64,000 nt of DNA from Prochilodus magdalenae (taxonomy: Eukaryota; Chordata; Actinopteri; Characiformes; Prochilodontidae). Within the stretch, counting starts at the first letter, position 1; the number at the start of each line of letters is the position of its first letter. Shown here in pieces: positions 23,925 through 36,183 of this stretch. The position numbers and the translations under genes are program-made. The notes below the pieces were generated by a model. It was not told where the DNA came from. It saw nothing but the letters and a program-made list of their open reading frames with translations, and did no database searches. The stretch covers positions 1 to 64,000 of the forward strand of contig JAMWET010003610.1 in NCBI GenBank assembly GCA_024036415.1. Reading direction: 5' to 3'.

Positions 23925-24554
23925 GTCAGGCTCCAATCACTGCATTAGCTCACCAATCCATTAACCACATAACGATTTTGTGCAGAAGAGGCGATTCAGA
24001 TCTTTAAGGTTTAGAATTGGTGAGAAAGCTGTTTGGTATGTACTGCAGCATTGTTTGGCATTACCTGTATTATCTAATTCTTATCTAAAGTCACACCTAT
24101 AGACAAGCCAGAATCGGACTAAACCAGTAACGCATAAAAAGCTTTATGGGCCAAACTGAGTAAAAACCAACAGATCAGGCCTAGAAAAAAGTAGAAGAAT
24201 CGGTGGTAATGACGTTTTCACAAGCTAACTGGGCAAAATAGAGATGAGATTGGAAGTATAAAGTTTCCACAGGTGCTTTGGCCTTTAGGTAAAGGCACAC
24301 ACAAAGCCCGGCTACTAACAAATCTTATCTTAACCCATAAGAGCCCAGGGGACCCGTTCTCCCCAGAAAGGAAAATAATGGAAGGGTAGGTTATAAGATA
24401 ATAAAGGTTCAGGCTTATTGTGACAAAGAGGTTCACATGCCGTCTTCTGTAAGTATTATAGGGTCATAATACTGGAAAGCATATGTCACAACAAAAAACA
24501 ATTCATAACTGATATTCCATCATGGTTGGTTCTGGAAATGGTGTCAGAATTGCC

Positions 24555-25215
24555 TATATTTTAATATAGAATTGGGTATATGTAAATATAGAATACTAGG
24601 TCTATGTAATACTGAATATGGGTATATGTATATAGAATATGAGTATGTGTATATAGGAAATATGGGGATAGGTAATATAGAATTATGGGCATGTGTAATA
24701 TAGGGAATATTAGGTCTATGTACATAACTGAATATGGGTATATGTAATACTAGGATCATGGGTATATGTAGTATAGAATATGGTATATGTAAATATTAGA
24801 ATAGGGTATATGTAATATAGAGATATGAGTATGTGTAATATAGAATATGTGGTATGTGTAATATAGGAATATGGAGTATATGTAATATAGAATATACCCA
24901 TATTCTATATTACACATACCCATATTCTATATTACACATACATATTATAATTATTACATAGACCCATATTCTATAGTACATATACCCATATTCTATACTA
25001 CATATACCCATATTCTAGATTACATATACCCATATCCAGTATTACATACGACCTATATTCTATAGTTACACATGCCCATTATTTCTAGATTACCACCATA
25101 CCCATATTCTATATTACACATACTCATAGTCTATATTACATATACCCATATTCAGTTATTACATAGACCTATATTCTATATTACATATACCCATATTCTA
25201 TAATTAAATATAGTG
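24555..25215. repeat. AT-rich ~22-bp tandem repeat spanning the fold point
   Basis: The left half consists of variants of GTATATGTAATATAGAATAT plus one or two G; the right half is the same unit in reverse complement (CCATATTCTATATTACATAT type). Unit length varies by a few bases because of indels, so reading frames across it are meaningless. The orientation switch at about 24,897 is the fold of the large inverted repeat. Confidence 0.9.
24886..24909. repeat. Centre of symmetry of the palindrome
   Basis: TATAGAATA (24,886-24,894) faces TATTCTATA (24,901-24,909) across a 6-nt spacer, TACCCA. The centre lies inside the AT-rich tandem repeat described separately. No adapter-like or foreign sequence is visible at the junction. 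Confidence 0.9.
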
Positions 25216-25856
25216 CATTCTGACACCATTTCCAGAACACCATGATGAATATCAGTTATGAAATTGTTGTTGTTGTGACATATGCTTCAGCTATTATGAC
25301 CCTATAATACTTACAGAAGACGGCATGTGACCTCTTTTGTCACAATAAGACTGAACCTTATGATCTTATAACCGACCCTTCATTATTTTCCTTTCTGCCG
25401 GGGGAAACGGGTCTAGGGGCTCTTATGGTATTAAGATAAGATTTGTGTAGTCATCCGCCCGGCTTTGTTTGTGTGTGCCTTTACCTAAAGGCCAAAGACA
25501 CCTGTGAAACTTATACTTCCAATCTCATCTCTATTTTTTGCCAGTTAGCTTGTGAAAACGTCATTACCACCGAGTCTTCTACTTTTTTCTAGCCTGATCT
25601 GTGGTGGTTTTTACTCAGTGTGCCCCCATACAGCTGTTTTATGCGTTTACTGACTCGGTTTAGTCCGGATTCTGCTTGTCTATAGGTGTGACTTAGGATA
25701 AGAATGAGAAATACAGGTAATGCCAAACAATGCTGCAATACATAACCAAACACTTCTCACCAAATTCTAACCTTAAAGAAATCTCCTCTTCTGCCACAAA
25801 TGCGTTATGTGTTAATGAATTAGTGAGCTAATGCAGTGAGTGATTGGAGCCCTGAC

Positions 25857-26177
25857 CTGAAAAGATGGACATCACGGCTACTGCATCTGGTCACACCAGC
25901 GTCGTTGAAAGCCTCACAGTAGTAGCTATCCTCTGTGTTCTCGGGTAATTGGGTTGATGTTGTATTTCCTTCACTCCTGTAGGAACGCGTCGTATGGACA
26001 TGTTGGGATGGACCCCTACGCCATAGGTGACGCGGTACCAGGTTGGAAAGTCACTGGCACAGTGCCCTCCTTGACACTGCAGTACAAATCGACCTCCATT
26101 CCCTCTGTGATTGTGTGGTCCCTTAGGGGGAAAGAGTCAGCCACTGGCTTGGACACTGGTTTCTAATTGGTGTAGGG
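25857..26177 (-). CDS. pecam1: pecam1 exon 8: Ig domain 6, indel-damaged (right arm)
   Basis: This is the mirror copy. The acceptor is intact here (complement of TTTTAG at 26,178-26,183), which fixes the exon start that is lost in the left arm. The interior has insertions near 25,880, 25,945 and 26,015-26,045. Confidence 0.8.
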
Positions 26178-26555
26178 CTAAAATGGAGAGGGGTCAGTGA
26201 ACAGAATTATCAACATTAATAATTACTAATGTGTAGCTACACTGTTACACAGCAATGACACAGTGAGGTTACATGCAAATAGAGATTTATATTTGATTTA
26301 TGTGCATATAAGTCAAATCTGCCATCTGACTGTTTTTCTGGTTAATGCAAAGTCAACAAGATGATGCTGGTACCTTCTTAATGTTTAGAATTTACATAAT
26401 TTGATACAGTTAGTTCAGTTATTTCCATTAGCTATGAATCAGAAAACAATTTAGGCCACGACGAGGTACCTACAAGGTACTTGGGCGATAGACTGGTAAC
26501 TACATGGTACTGCAAAAAAGTGTTGTACATATTCCTCTAGCTTTATTTAATCTCC

Positions 26556-26568
26556 AATATATATATAT

Positions 26569-26616
<48 letters not shown>

Positions 26617-26653
26617 TATATATACTATATAGAATATATATATATATATATAT
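26556..26653. repeat. (TA)n microsatellite, right arm
   Basis: This is the mirror copy of the left TA run, with the interruptions at different places. Confidence 0.9.
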
Positions 26654-27295
26654 CCAAAATAGCAAGTTTTTACAAGTTAATGTAAAAAAAACCTGACTGA
26701 AACACTATTGTTCTGCATCCTTTTCTTAATAAATAGAAAAGATTTTCCAGACTTTCTTAGCACTTATTAGTTCCGTCTCTTATACAATAATGTTTACTTG
26801 ATCTGGCTTCACATTGTATCAAAGTATCCACAAGATGCTCATCTAGTGCTTCCCTCCTTTTTAGCATGGAGACTGGCCCTCCCCCTTTTCTGAGACTTAG
26901 CCTCTAAATTGAAACAGCTTGGTATTGGAACATTGCTTGAATTTGAGCCAGCCATATAAGCATTAGATAGGTCAAGTGCTGATGTAGGACGATTACATCG
27001 ATGATTAATTCTGGATCACAAACTTCAGTCCAACTCATCCCAAAGGTATGGGTTCCATCATTCCAGACTTTCCAGGCTTTAAACCTCTCCAGCTGGCTCT
27101 GTGGGCATGGGGCTCATGTGTGCAGAGCATCCCATTCTATTGGTAATGCTTTGCTATCAAGATTATACATGCTGTGTCAGCATTTGGTGCATATAAAAGT
27201 AGGTGAATTATCTAAAGGCGTCTATGAACATTTGGATGCACAGTATACACTGACGTATGCATGTTTGTCAGATTATCAATGACTGTGGAGTTCAC

Positions 27296-27591
27296 CTATG
27301 ACTGCTGCGTTGAGGTCTTGGCTGGATTCGCTGTATCCTGGTCCCTGGTTCTCAGCCTGGCAGGTGACTGAAGCTGTGGATCTCATCTTTGTGATCTATG
27401 TAAGGTATATTAAACAGCAGCCCTGCGGAGAGATCCAGTCGTGTTCATTTGGGACATTGGCCTCTGAAGACTTCAGTAAAGTGTAGGTGATTGGCAGTGA
27501 GTTCCCAAGCATACTCTCGCACAGAATCTGGAAATGGCTTCTTTACTATGACTTGTCCAACTGTACCGATGACTGGGATGGAGACAGCACT
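27296..27591 (-). CDS. pecam1: pecam1 exon 7: Ig domain 5, indel-damaged (right arm)
   Basis: This is the mirror copy, 296 nt against 305. The C-terminal half reads better here (LNAAV and the GPGYSESS segment in one frame), while the first half is shifted. The splice signals match those of the left copy. Confidence 0.82.
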
Positions 27592-28340
27592 GCAAGAGGG
27601 AGTTAATGAGTGAATCAGTGTTGTAACAAAACCATGAATCTCTCTACAGAGGCAGAAATGCTTTCTTTAGATGTATTCATGCATTTAATTCACATATGGA
27701 GAAACATTTATTTTAACCTGAGCTGTCAGAGTGAATGCCCCAGGATATTACTGTGAACAAATAGGGTTAGATAATGTGAAACTATTGTGGAAGTTTCAGT
27801 GTGAAAAAATCAAATTTAGGAATATAACCCAGCAACTACTAACCACTAAAAACGACCCTACCTCCTCCTACAGTGAAAGGGTAAAAAGTCAGTAACAAAG
27901 TGGAAATATAAAAATGCCAAATGATTTCCAGTCATATAAAACGACAAGTTAAATCAAGGCCCTTAAAATTACGTTCATGTGCAGCAGTTATTTATATCAT
28001 CTGTAATATTCCGGAATTTACAATGACATTTATTTAATAAACAAATTACTATAATTCATGGCACATGATGGGAGAATCGTTTCACAGTGGAACATCTACA
28101 GGGGTGCTATTAAGGTGGTGAAGTACTTAAAAGTACTTAAGTAATTTTTGCCCTCATTGGTTGTTGTTTATTTTATTTGTGAGCAGGGTACTTTATGGCT
28201 TTTTCAGGTTTTGCAAATGAGATTTGTACTGTCTTAAAAAAAAAAAAAAAGATTCATGACACTATAGAGACTAAGAGAAGAGAAAAAAGCTCAAATCCAG
28301 AGAAAATGAAAGTCACTGAAGTCAGTGAAGGACTACTTAC

Positions 28341-28633
28341 CTTAACATTAATAGTCAGCTGTTTGATGGTTTTTTTATGCTCTTGGCTTCAGCCACACAG
28401 TGAATGAAATTCCCATTCATGGCTTGACTGGCTGTAATTCGTGTTAGTGTTGAAGATATGTCCTGCCTTTAAAATGTGCTGGTTTTTATATATGGTGTAA
28501 GTCACATTTGCGATTTGTGAGTGATTCTTTTCTGGTAAAGATGGTGGAGGTCCTACAGCTCAGGAAGAACACGTCTCCTTCGAAGATCCTGCTCTGAAGT
28601 TATGCTCAAAAACTGGGCACTGAAAAACAAACT
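28341..28633 (-). CDS. pecam1: pecam1 exon 6: Ig domain 4, indel-damaged (right arm)
   Basis: This is the mirror copy, 293 nt against 288, with its own set of indels (for example near 28,450 and 28,510). The donor complement ACTTAC and the acceptor complement CTGCAG are intact. Confidence 0.76.
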
Positions 28634-29084
28634 CTGCAGGGTAAAACACATCACAGATGAATTAGAAGTATTTTATTCATTTCTATAAATATACTTAAAT
28701 ATGAATATTATGTACACATAGACAAAAACAAGTACATAGGATACATTTATTCTTTATACTTTTTTGCTTTTATCTTAGGTAAACATATTATTTGATCATA
28801 AATAATAATGTTATCAAACAAATGATAAATAATCAAAATTTCAAAATTTAAAGAAACAAATAAAAAATATTTTTATCATTACAGTACACTTGTACATTTC
28901 TTAAGAATGTATATTTTATACTTTTACTTTTATCTACATTTTTATTTTAAGTTAGATTTCAAAGTATAAAAATAGCTTAGATTGCAGGTATAATTTTTTA
29001 CTTTTAAATATGCATTTGACTTATATTTCAAGCATACTTATTACTTATGTCTACTTTGATGTTTTATCTCAAGTATGTTTTTTT

Positions 29085-29482
29085 ACCCAGATCATAGCAC
29101 TACCCCCACAAGCTTGCTACGGTAGGCCACTAGGCATAATGGGTGCGTCACTTCAGCCACCTCTCTTCTTACCCTAATGCGCCCATCACTACGGAACAGG
29201 GTAAATCTGGACTCATCAGACCACACACCCTTCTTCCATTGCTCCAGAGTCAATCTTTTATGTGTGATCACCGATCACTTTCCTGACCACATTCCTTCCT
29301 CGTGGATGATGTTTCCGTACTGTCCTTCCACTGTTTAATGCGCTGGACAGTTCTGAACCCGATTTTAGCAGTTTTAAGGAATCCTTTTTAGATATTTTTC
29401 TTTGCTTGATGCTTGACGATATTTGACCCTTCTGAAAACAGATTAACATCTTTTCCACGACTACAGGATGTGTCTTTCAACA
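29085..29482 (-). pseudogene. Truncated Tc1-family transposase in pecam1 intron 5 (right arm)
   Basis: This is the mirror copy with the same internal deletion; indels near 29,190 and 29,390 split the frame that is open in the left arm. Confidence 0.86.
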
Positions 29483-30293
29483 TGGTTTAACAAATGAGAA
29501 GCTACTCACTGCATCAGTTAGGCTTAAAGAACATAATCATCCAACAGTAATTATCCAAAGGCAGTCTGTGACCTATTTTGCTTAGTAAATCCAGGTTGTG
29601 TTTCATTTTCTGGCCAGGCTGTCTGTCATTTATATCATTCATGCTGTTTACTTGCGGCTTGCTGCTTCAAGCAGACAGTTAAATAACCAAAAAGATTCTG
29701 ATGTCACATGAGTAGCATAATTATTTGGAACAGTTAGTTTTAGCAAGTTTAGAGATTTCCATTTGACTTTTATCTCACAATCGGCAAATGGACCTTACTG
29801 AATTCCAAATGCCATTTTACCTAGAGCTTGATTCATTCCACTGTATCTTTTGTACATACAGTTTTACATTTGCAGAAGAGAAAAAAAAAATCTTTACATA
29901 ATTTTTCAGTTTTGTTTGAAAACATATACACTTGACATATTGGACTCAGAATTGGCTTGCCCTCTTTAGTCTTTAGACTTGGTCCTGACTGATTTAGACG
30001 TGAGTATCTAATAGGCGTGATTCAAGACAGCCACGCAATCAACAATGATGGTCTTGAACGCTACCACCCTACGACTCTATTTGTATCTTTACCATTTTCA
30101 CAAACTTAATATCATTTTCATTCACAACTTTTGAGTTCCATTGTAACCTTCAACTTTCAGATCAGAGATCGTGTAAAAGGAAGAGATGTCGAGAGATAAG
30201 GAATTTCTATAAGGAATTACATCAGCAGTTTAACCCTGAAACATCCCTCTGGGATATGTATATTATAATGGAAAATCTGAGCTGGACAGTTAC

Positions 30294-30579
30294 CTGACAC
30301 CACATAGATTGTCTGTGGAGGTCTTCTGCACATTTAGCCCTTTCTCTGCTTTACACACATACTCTCCCAGAATTTTCGACCCTTGCCTCCAAGCTGTGCA
30401 TGAATGGTTTGTGATCGGACCACAGCAGGCTGTTTTGCATCAGGAAGATTTCAAGGTCACTTTTGGTGGTATCCCCCCCAGGTACCCCCCTGGCACACTG
30501 CAATTAATGTGTACCCGGTCCCCCTCCACGACATTTTTGCACTAGGCCATATTTCTTATTGAAGGAGTAATATTTAAAT
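30294..30579 (-). CDS. pecam1: pecam1 exon 5: Ig domain 3, indel-damaged (right arm)
   Basis: This is the mirror copy, 286 nt against 274 on the left. It has extra C/G bases near 30,470-30,490 and other indels, none at the same sites as the left copy. The splice sites (AGTTAC donor complement, CTGAAAA acceptor complement) are kept. Confidence 0.8.
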
Positions 30580-32140
30580 CTGAAAACGAAGAAATAACAG
30601 AGCAGCACAGTCAAATGTTGCAACAGTTTAACATGCAGTTCAACATGGTTTTCTATTGTATTTACCAATAACTAATAACTGCCACTTCGGCTTTTCACCA
30701 AACACTCCATGTTGTGGTAGACAGAGATTAGGCAATGAAAACATTTGGTGTTTAAGGAAGCTCTGTAGTGGATTGCACAATGCAGTTTCACCTTAACCCT
30801 TAGCTTTGCACAGTCAAACGTCCAAGTAATTTAAAACTAAGATGCAAGCACCTTAGCTTCCTACTAACCAGTTTTAGTTTCCAATCAGAAAACAGGCAAT
30901 CAGGAAGACAGCATTCAACACATCAGCAATGGTGATGTAACACAGCCATATATTCCAAACACAATATGAATTAGAAAAGTAGTTGAATTGAAATAGATCC
31001 CTGCAATCTACTTGATGTATGTTAGTAGTTTGTCATGCTGGTCAGGAAAACAAGTTTCGGTAAACAGCTGGTTTAACTCATCTGACAGATGTTTTAAACA
31101 GCCACTTAATTTGACCAACATTAGCTTTTTTTCATGATTAGAGTCATTTTTCCTTCTTCTGATGCCCTAGGACAGGGTGAGTGTGAGGTATCAAGTACGG
31201 TAACAGCCACTCTGAAACATCCAGGCCTAACATGCACAGAACAGATTAGAGAACTATAGATAGATAGACAGATGAAAAGGGATAATATATATATAAAAGA
31301 ACAGCCAAAAATAACTAAGTATATGTTTAGGTATGCACATTCTGTGTTCCAGATGACTTTACAGAGAAAACAGGACAAAAGTATTAAAAATAACAAGCCA
31401 CTAATTTGGCTAACGGATGGAGAATGGAAATGTTTTTAAATTGCTTTGTGTGACATATGAAAGTGGCAATAAACATCTCACAAAAACCCTGCAGGACATT
31501 TATATTATATTATTACATTATATTATTTGTATTGATCATTTATATAAACTATTTATGTGAATTTATATGTATTTTAAGCTCCCTGGACAAAACAAAAAAT
31601 TGTCACCATACATGTTTATGGTGGTAGTAACTTCAGGATGAAGGGGCATGTGACAGTACTCACAGACTGTGTGGTACAGTGCAGTGAATACCTCACTTCT
31701 ATCTGTGTGGAAAATGGGTCTTAATCCAGATGTTAATGACTGGCAAGAAGGAATGACTGGCATGATGAACATTCAGGAAGATCCACAAATAGGGACTGGC
31801 CAGCGAAATCTTCTTGAAACCCTGTGAGACTACCTGGAACATCAATGCTGCCTACATCCAGAAACTTGTCCAGTCCAGGCCAAAAAACGAATCACCACTG
31901 TTATTCATGCTAGTGGAGGCATTGCACCATATTATGTACATTTCAGTCAGTGACTATTCATACTGAATACAGATATTTTGAGACTTTTACACTATATTAG
32001 ATCAGTTTGTGTACGTTGTCGGTTGCTAACAAGCTGAGAGATGTGTGAACATTTCTGTAAACTGAAAAACATTTCGAGACTACTAAAAGGAAAGTGACAA
32101 ACTGAGAGACCCAAGGTGAGATGAACTGGGAGGTACTTAC

Positions 32141-32419
32141 TTTTCACAATGACTTTTACAGTGTTACTGTTGTTGGAGAGGATCCCGTTGGGATGCAGCA
32201 CATGCCTGTAGTTACAGTGCAGATTGTTTTCTCCTATCTTTTTGAGTGGGATGGTTGCGTTCACTGAGTTGGTTCTGAATATGGTCTTGATTTCTTCACC
32301 ATTACTGAAGAAGGTGAAGAGCATGCTACCCGTCTCCTCTGTTGCACTGCATGTGGCCATTATCTCATCACCCTCATAAACAACACCAGACTGCACCTTC
32401 AGATGTGGAGTCTGTAGGC
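32141..32419 (-). CDS. pecam1: pecam1 exon 4: Ig domain 2, intact (right arm)
   Basis: The exon is 279 nt in phase 1, and its frame stays open. It encodes the second Ig domain: VVYEGDEIMATCSATEE with the B-strand cysteine, SMLFTFFSNGEEI, an NAT sequon, GENNLHCNYRH with the F-strand cysteine, and NTVKVIVKS at the end. Human D2 matches in plan (P.V, QGG..RVNCSVPEE, FT). D2 supports the D1 homophilic interface in PECAM1. This is the best copy of the domain in the window. Confidence 0.87.
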
Positions 32420-33129
32420 CTGAATTGGTGGGAATTAGGAAGAGTTATGCATAGTTTAGTCTAAAAACAGGAACAACAAAGAAACTTTACTCGTAGTTTT
32501 GTAGCAATCAATACATTGTATTGGTTCTTGGGTCTTTGTTAAGGAACTTGGACGCCTGATTGGTAGCTTGAATTAGTTAATGCAACTATTAACAATCATG
32601 CAAGGCCTGGTAGACCAGCACACAGGCAATCATTAGACAAACAGTACTTAAAATACCCAAATACTTTCATCTGTGATAAAATATAAACCTCCACTTCTGC
32701 TTCACCTGAAAAAAGTTCACAGCTGTTTCTGTCCACCCACAGCCCCCACCCCACCCCTGTGAGACTCAGAAGTAAGCCAGTAAGTATGTCTGCACATCAA
32801 ACAAAGAAGCTGCTGGTCTATGGACTGACCACTCCAGAGTCTAGACCTCAACAGCATGGAGTGTGTTTAGGGTTACTTGAATTGTAACAGAATTATGGAG
32901 GTATGGAAAAATATCCTTAAAAATCTGTAAGTGCGTCATACATAAAATGAAAACTGAAACAAAGGCCAAGAGTGGGATTGGCCCCGGTTATTCTATACAG
33001 CAGTGTATGCTTTCTGCTGTTTGTTGCTAAAAATATAATTAGCAATTAAGTTAATAGCTGTTTTAACTGGATAATAGAAATAGAAGTGCTCTCTGACTTC
33101 TGATCAGTACTGTAACTTCTTTAACTGTA

Positions 33130-33505
33130 AAGAAGCACTGTGTAAGATGACATAATGTGCTTTCATACTAATCAAAGCCCCTCCTTCTCCTTAATTGCCC
33201 CATTTGCCCCCATTTACTTAGCAGTCTGAGGAGTTGTTCAGCTTCAAACTTTATCCCTTTACTCAGCAGAGGAAAGCAAAGCAATGCCAGTATTACCTCT
33301 GTTTTTCTTCTATCTTTAATCACTTGCTTTCTTTGTTTCAAAAGCGCATCCACTCATTCTACTGTGCTACAGTGCTACTGCAACTCACTATCACCTCTTC
33401 AAGTTTGAAGTGGCATTAAGAGACGAGAACGGGCTGGTGCTAGCTGGTTAGCATGCTAACTTCAGTAGATATTTAAGATATAGTAGAAATTTCCCTTTAA
33501 GGAAT
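33130..33505. repeat. Dispersed element (GTTAGCATGCTAACC family), right arm
   Basis: This is the mirror copy of 16,205-16,620. Confidence 0.55.
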
Positions 33506-33717
33506 CTTAAATGAACTTGTTTCTGCAGACACTGAAGGACATATTGTTGGACACAAGTATGTTGCGTGTCTTGAAACAGTAATAGCAACTATTTTGAATC
33601 CTATACCTTTTTTCTTGTTTGTAAGGGAAACAAAACATGCTCCCGTATTCACAATTTGTATTTCTTATTGGGCAGTACATCATACATCACATCATGTAGG
33701 AGATTTTTGCTCTGTAC

Positions 33718-34008
33718 CTGTGACAGTCAATTTCCGTATTTCGCTTCTCTTGTCCTTGTTGCCAACCCGGACGCCACATTTGTAATCGCCTGAGTTGGAG
33801 GACATGGCTGGTGCGAGGCTGCGTTCCACCACAGACACGCTGGTGTTTTTGGAGTAGATCACGTTTTCGTACAGAATGAAGGTGAAGCTGTGCATGGGGT
33901 GAGAAGAGCTATGGCTGACCTTGGCCTCACAGCGCAGGGTCACGTTGGTGCCTCTTTCCACCGTGTCGCTTGGCAGAAAGGTCAGCTTCACCCAGTCAAT
34001 GGTGAACG
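33718..34008 (-). CDS. pecam1: pecam1 exon 3: Ig domain 1 (right arm)
   Basis: This is the mirror copy, 291 nt, with the same 99-residue open frame as the left arm over the whole exon and into the intron on the 3' side. Such agreement next to indel-riddled stretches shows that the two arms have had no real time to diverge. Confidence 0.88.
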
Positions 34009-34244
34009 CTAGAAAGAGAATGGTTGGTCAGTTAAGCATAGTTGGACCGTTATGTCAGTAGTTAGGTAAAATAGGTGGCCTGGGAAAGCACTATAACACC
34101 CAAGACGTGCTGGATCATGACTGAGATATGACAGACTTTGTTGCCATGGCTGGATGACTTGCACATCAGTGAGGCTTTCATGTCCAACACAATGTTGCTG
34201 GTTCATGGTTTGTCTCTTCTCGGATGCTTTGGTTCAGTTATCTT

Positions 34245-34538
34245 TCATATGATTTTACTGCTACTTGTGATTGTCCTGCTATATGTGATTATAGTGATTT
34301 ATGTGATGATACCGCTGTTTGTGATTATATTGCGTATAATCACACTAGGTGTGAATTTCTTGTCACATGTGATTATAGTTATACATGTGATTATAGTGCT
34401 GTATATGATTATACTCCTACAGGTGATTACAGCGTTGCCTGAGATTACACAGCTGAATGTCATGATAGCACTGCATGTGATTACACTGCTGTGTGTGATT
34501 ATAGTTCTATATGTGATTATAGTGCTACATGTGATGTA
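34245..34538. repeat. Second patch of the 18-bp minisatellite (right arm)
   Basis: This is the mirror copy, with regular GTGATTATAGTGCTACAT-type units. Its frame is open for over 100 codons because the unit length is a multiple of three. Confidence 0.87.
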
Positions 34539-34546
34539 ATGCATTA

Positions 34547-36183
34547 CAGTGGGGTGCGAAAGTTTGGGCAGCGTTGTTAATTTTCCTGATTTACCTTTAT
34601 AAAGCATTGATTGCTTGGATAAAAAAATTAAGTTAAATATATCATATAGGGGACAAACACAGTGATATTTGAGAAGTGAAATTAAGTTTATATGATTTAC
34701 AGAAAGTGTGCAATAATTGTCTAAACAAAAGTAGGCAGGTGCATAAATTTGGGCACCAAAAAAAAAACCTTTAGTAGATCCTCCTTTCGCAGAAATAACA
34801 GCCTCTAAACACTTCCTATAGCTTCTAATGAGAGTCTGGATTGTGACTGAAGGTATTTTAGACCATTCTTTACAAAACATCTCTAGTTCATTCAGGTTTG
34901 ATGGTTTCCGAGCATGGACAGCTCTCTTTAAGTGACACCACAGATTTTCAATAATATTCAGGTCTGGGGACTGAGATGGCCATTCCAGAACGTTGTACTT
35001 GTTCCTCTGCATGAATGCATTAGTAGATTTTGAGCAGTGTTTAGGGTCGCTGTCTTGTTGGAAGATCCAGCCCTGGTGCAGCTTCAGCTTTGTCACTGAT
35101 TCCTGGACATTGGTCTCCAGAATATGCTGATATTGATTGGAATCCATACATCCCTCAACTTTAACAAGATTCCCAGTCCCTGTACTGGCCACACAGCCCC
35201 ACAGCATGATGGAACCCCCACCAAATTTTACTGTAGATAGCAGGTGTTTTTCTTGGAGTGCTGTGTTCTTTTTCCTCCATGCATAACGGCCCTTGTTATG
35301 CCCAAATAACACAGCACCTTATTCCAAAATGAAGCTGGCTTGTCCAAATGTGCTTTAGCATACCTTAAGCGGCTCTGTTTGTGATGTGGGTGGAGAAAAG
35401 GCTTCCTCTGCATCACTCTCCCATACAGCATCTCCTTGTGTAAAGTGCGCCGAATAGTTGAACGATGCACAGTGACTCCATCAGCAGCAAGATCATGTTG
35501 TAGGTCTTTGGTGCTGGTCTGTGGGTTGACTCTGACCATTCTCAACATCCTTCGCTTCTGTTTAGTCGAGATTTTTCTTGGTCTGCCACTTCCAAGCCTT
35601 GACTTGAACTGTGCCTGTGGTCTTCCATTTTCTCACAAGTGATTTCTCACAGTGGAGGGGGACTGAAAGCTGAAATCTCTGAGATAGCTTTCTGTATCCC
35701 TCCCTAAAAACCATGACGGTGAACAATCTTTGTTTTCAGGTCATTTGAAAAAAGTTGTTTTGAAGACTCCCATGCTGCGGACTCTTCAGATGAAGAAGAT
35801 GCCCGCAAAGAGGAGAAAAACTTACAATTGCCCCCCTAAATACACACTTCTCATAATTGGAGTCACCTGTGTATGGAGGTCAAGGGTCACTGAACTTACC
35901 AAACCAAATTTGAGTTCCAATAATTAGTTCTAAAGGTTTTGAAATCAATAAAATGACAACAGTGCCCAAATTTATGCACATGCCCTACTTTTGTTTAACC
36001 AGTTATTGCCCACACTTTCTGTAAATCATATAAAACTTCATTTCACTTCTCAAATATGACTGTGTTTGTCCCCTATATGATATATTTAACGCAATTTTTT
36101 TATCCAAAAACCAATCAAATGCTTTATAAAGGTAAATCAGGAAAAAATTAAACAAGGCTGCCCAAACTTTCGCACCCCAACTG
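34547..36183 (-). mobile_element. Full-length Tc1-like DNA transposon in pecam1 intron 2 (right arm)
   Basis: This is the mirror copy, with perfect TA on both sides (34,545-34,546 and 36,184-36,185). Its 3' half is intact where the left copy is frameshifted, but its 5' half (about 35,600-35,830) has frameshifts of its own. Confidence 0.93.
34750..35800 (-). pseudogene. Tc1-family transposase, nearly intact 3' part (right arm)
   Basis: Two overlapping open stretches cover it. One (35,228-35,548) carries the helix-turn-helix part (VNPQTSTKDLQHDL, GVTVHRSTIRRTL). The other (34,299-35,312) carries the catalytic part with SIMLWGCV, the QQDSDPKHCS aspartate motif and SPDLNIIENLWCHLKRAV with the glutamate. 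The first third is frameshifted. The catalytic frame has no stop at the usual end (after GGSTKG) but runs on through the terminal repeat and out into the neighbouring minisatellite. The whole would be about 340 codons, the usual Tc1 length, if the breaks are errors. Confidence 0.9.

Larger units (their letters stand above)
1..24897 (+). repeat. Left arm of a ~25-kb inverted repeat (palindrome)
   Basis: The first bases of the window reappear in reverse complement at about 49,838-49,849, and the match can be followed through every landmark: the ETS-containing segment (3.6 kb and 46.3 kb), the minisatellite (8.6-11.2 and 38.5-41.3 kb), the Tc1 element (13.5-15.1 and 34.5-36.2 kb) and all pecam1 exons. 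The arm reaches the window edge, so its outer boundary may lie outside. Indel damage relative to the other arm is heaviest at about 12.9-14.8 kb, 17.3-17.7 kb and 21-24.9 kb. Confidence 0.97.
23930..25850. other. Fold region without transmembrane or cytoplasmic pecam1 exons
   Basis: About 0.97 kb follows D6 on each arm before the fold. Neither strand shows a hydrophobic membrane exon, nor the short exons and ITIM tyrosine motifs expected of the PECAM1 tail. Apart from the AT-rich tandem repeat it appears to be plain intron. Confidence 0.65.
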
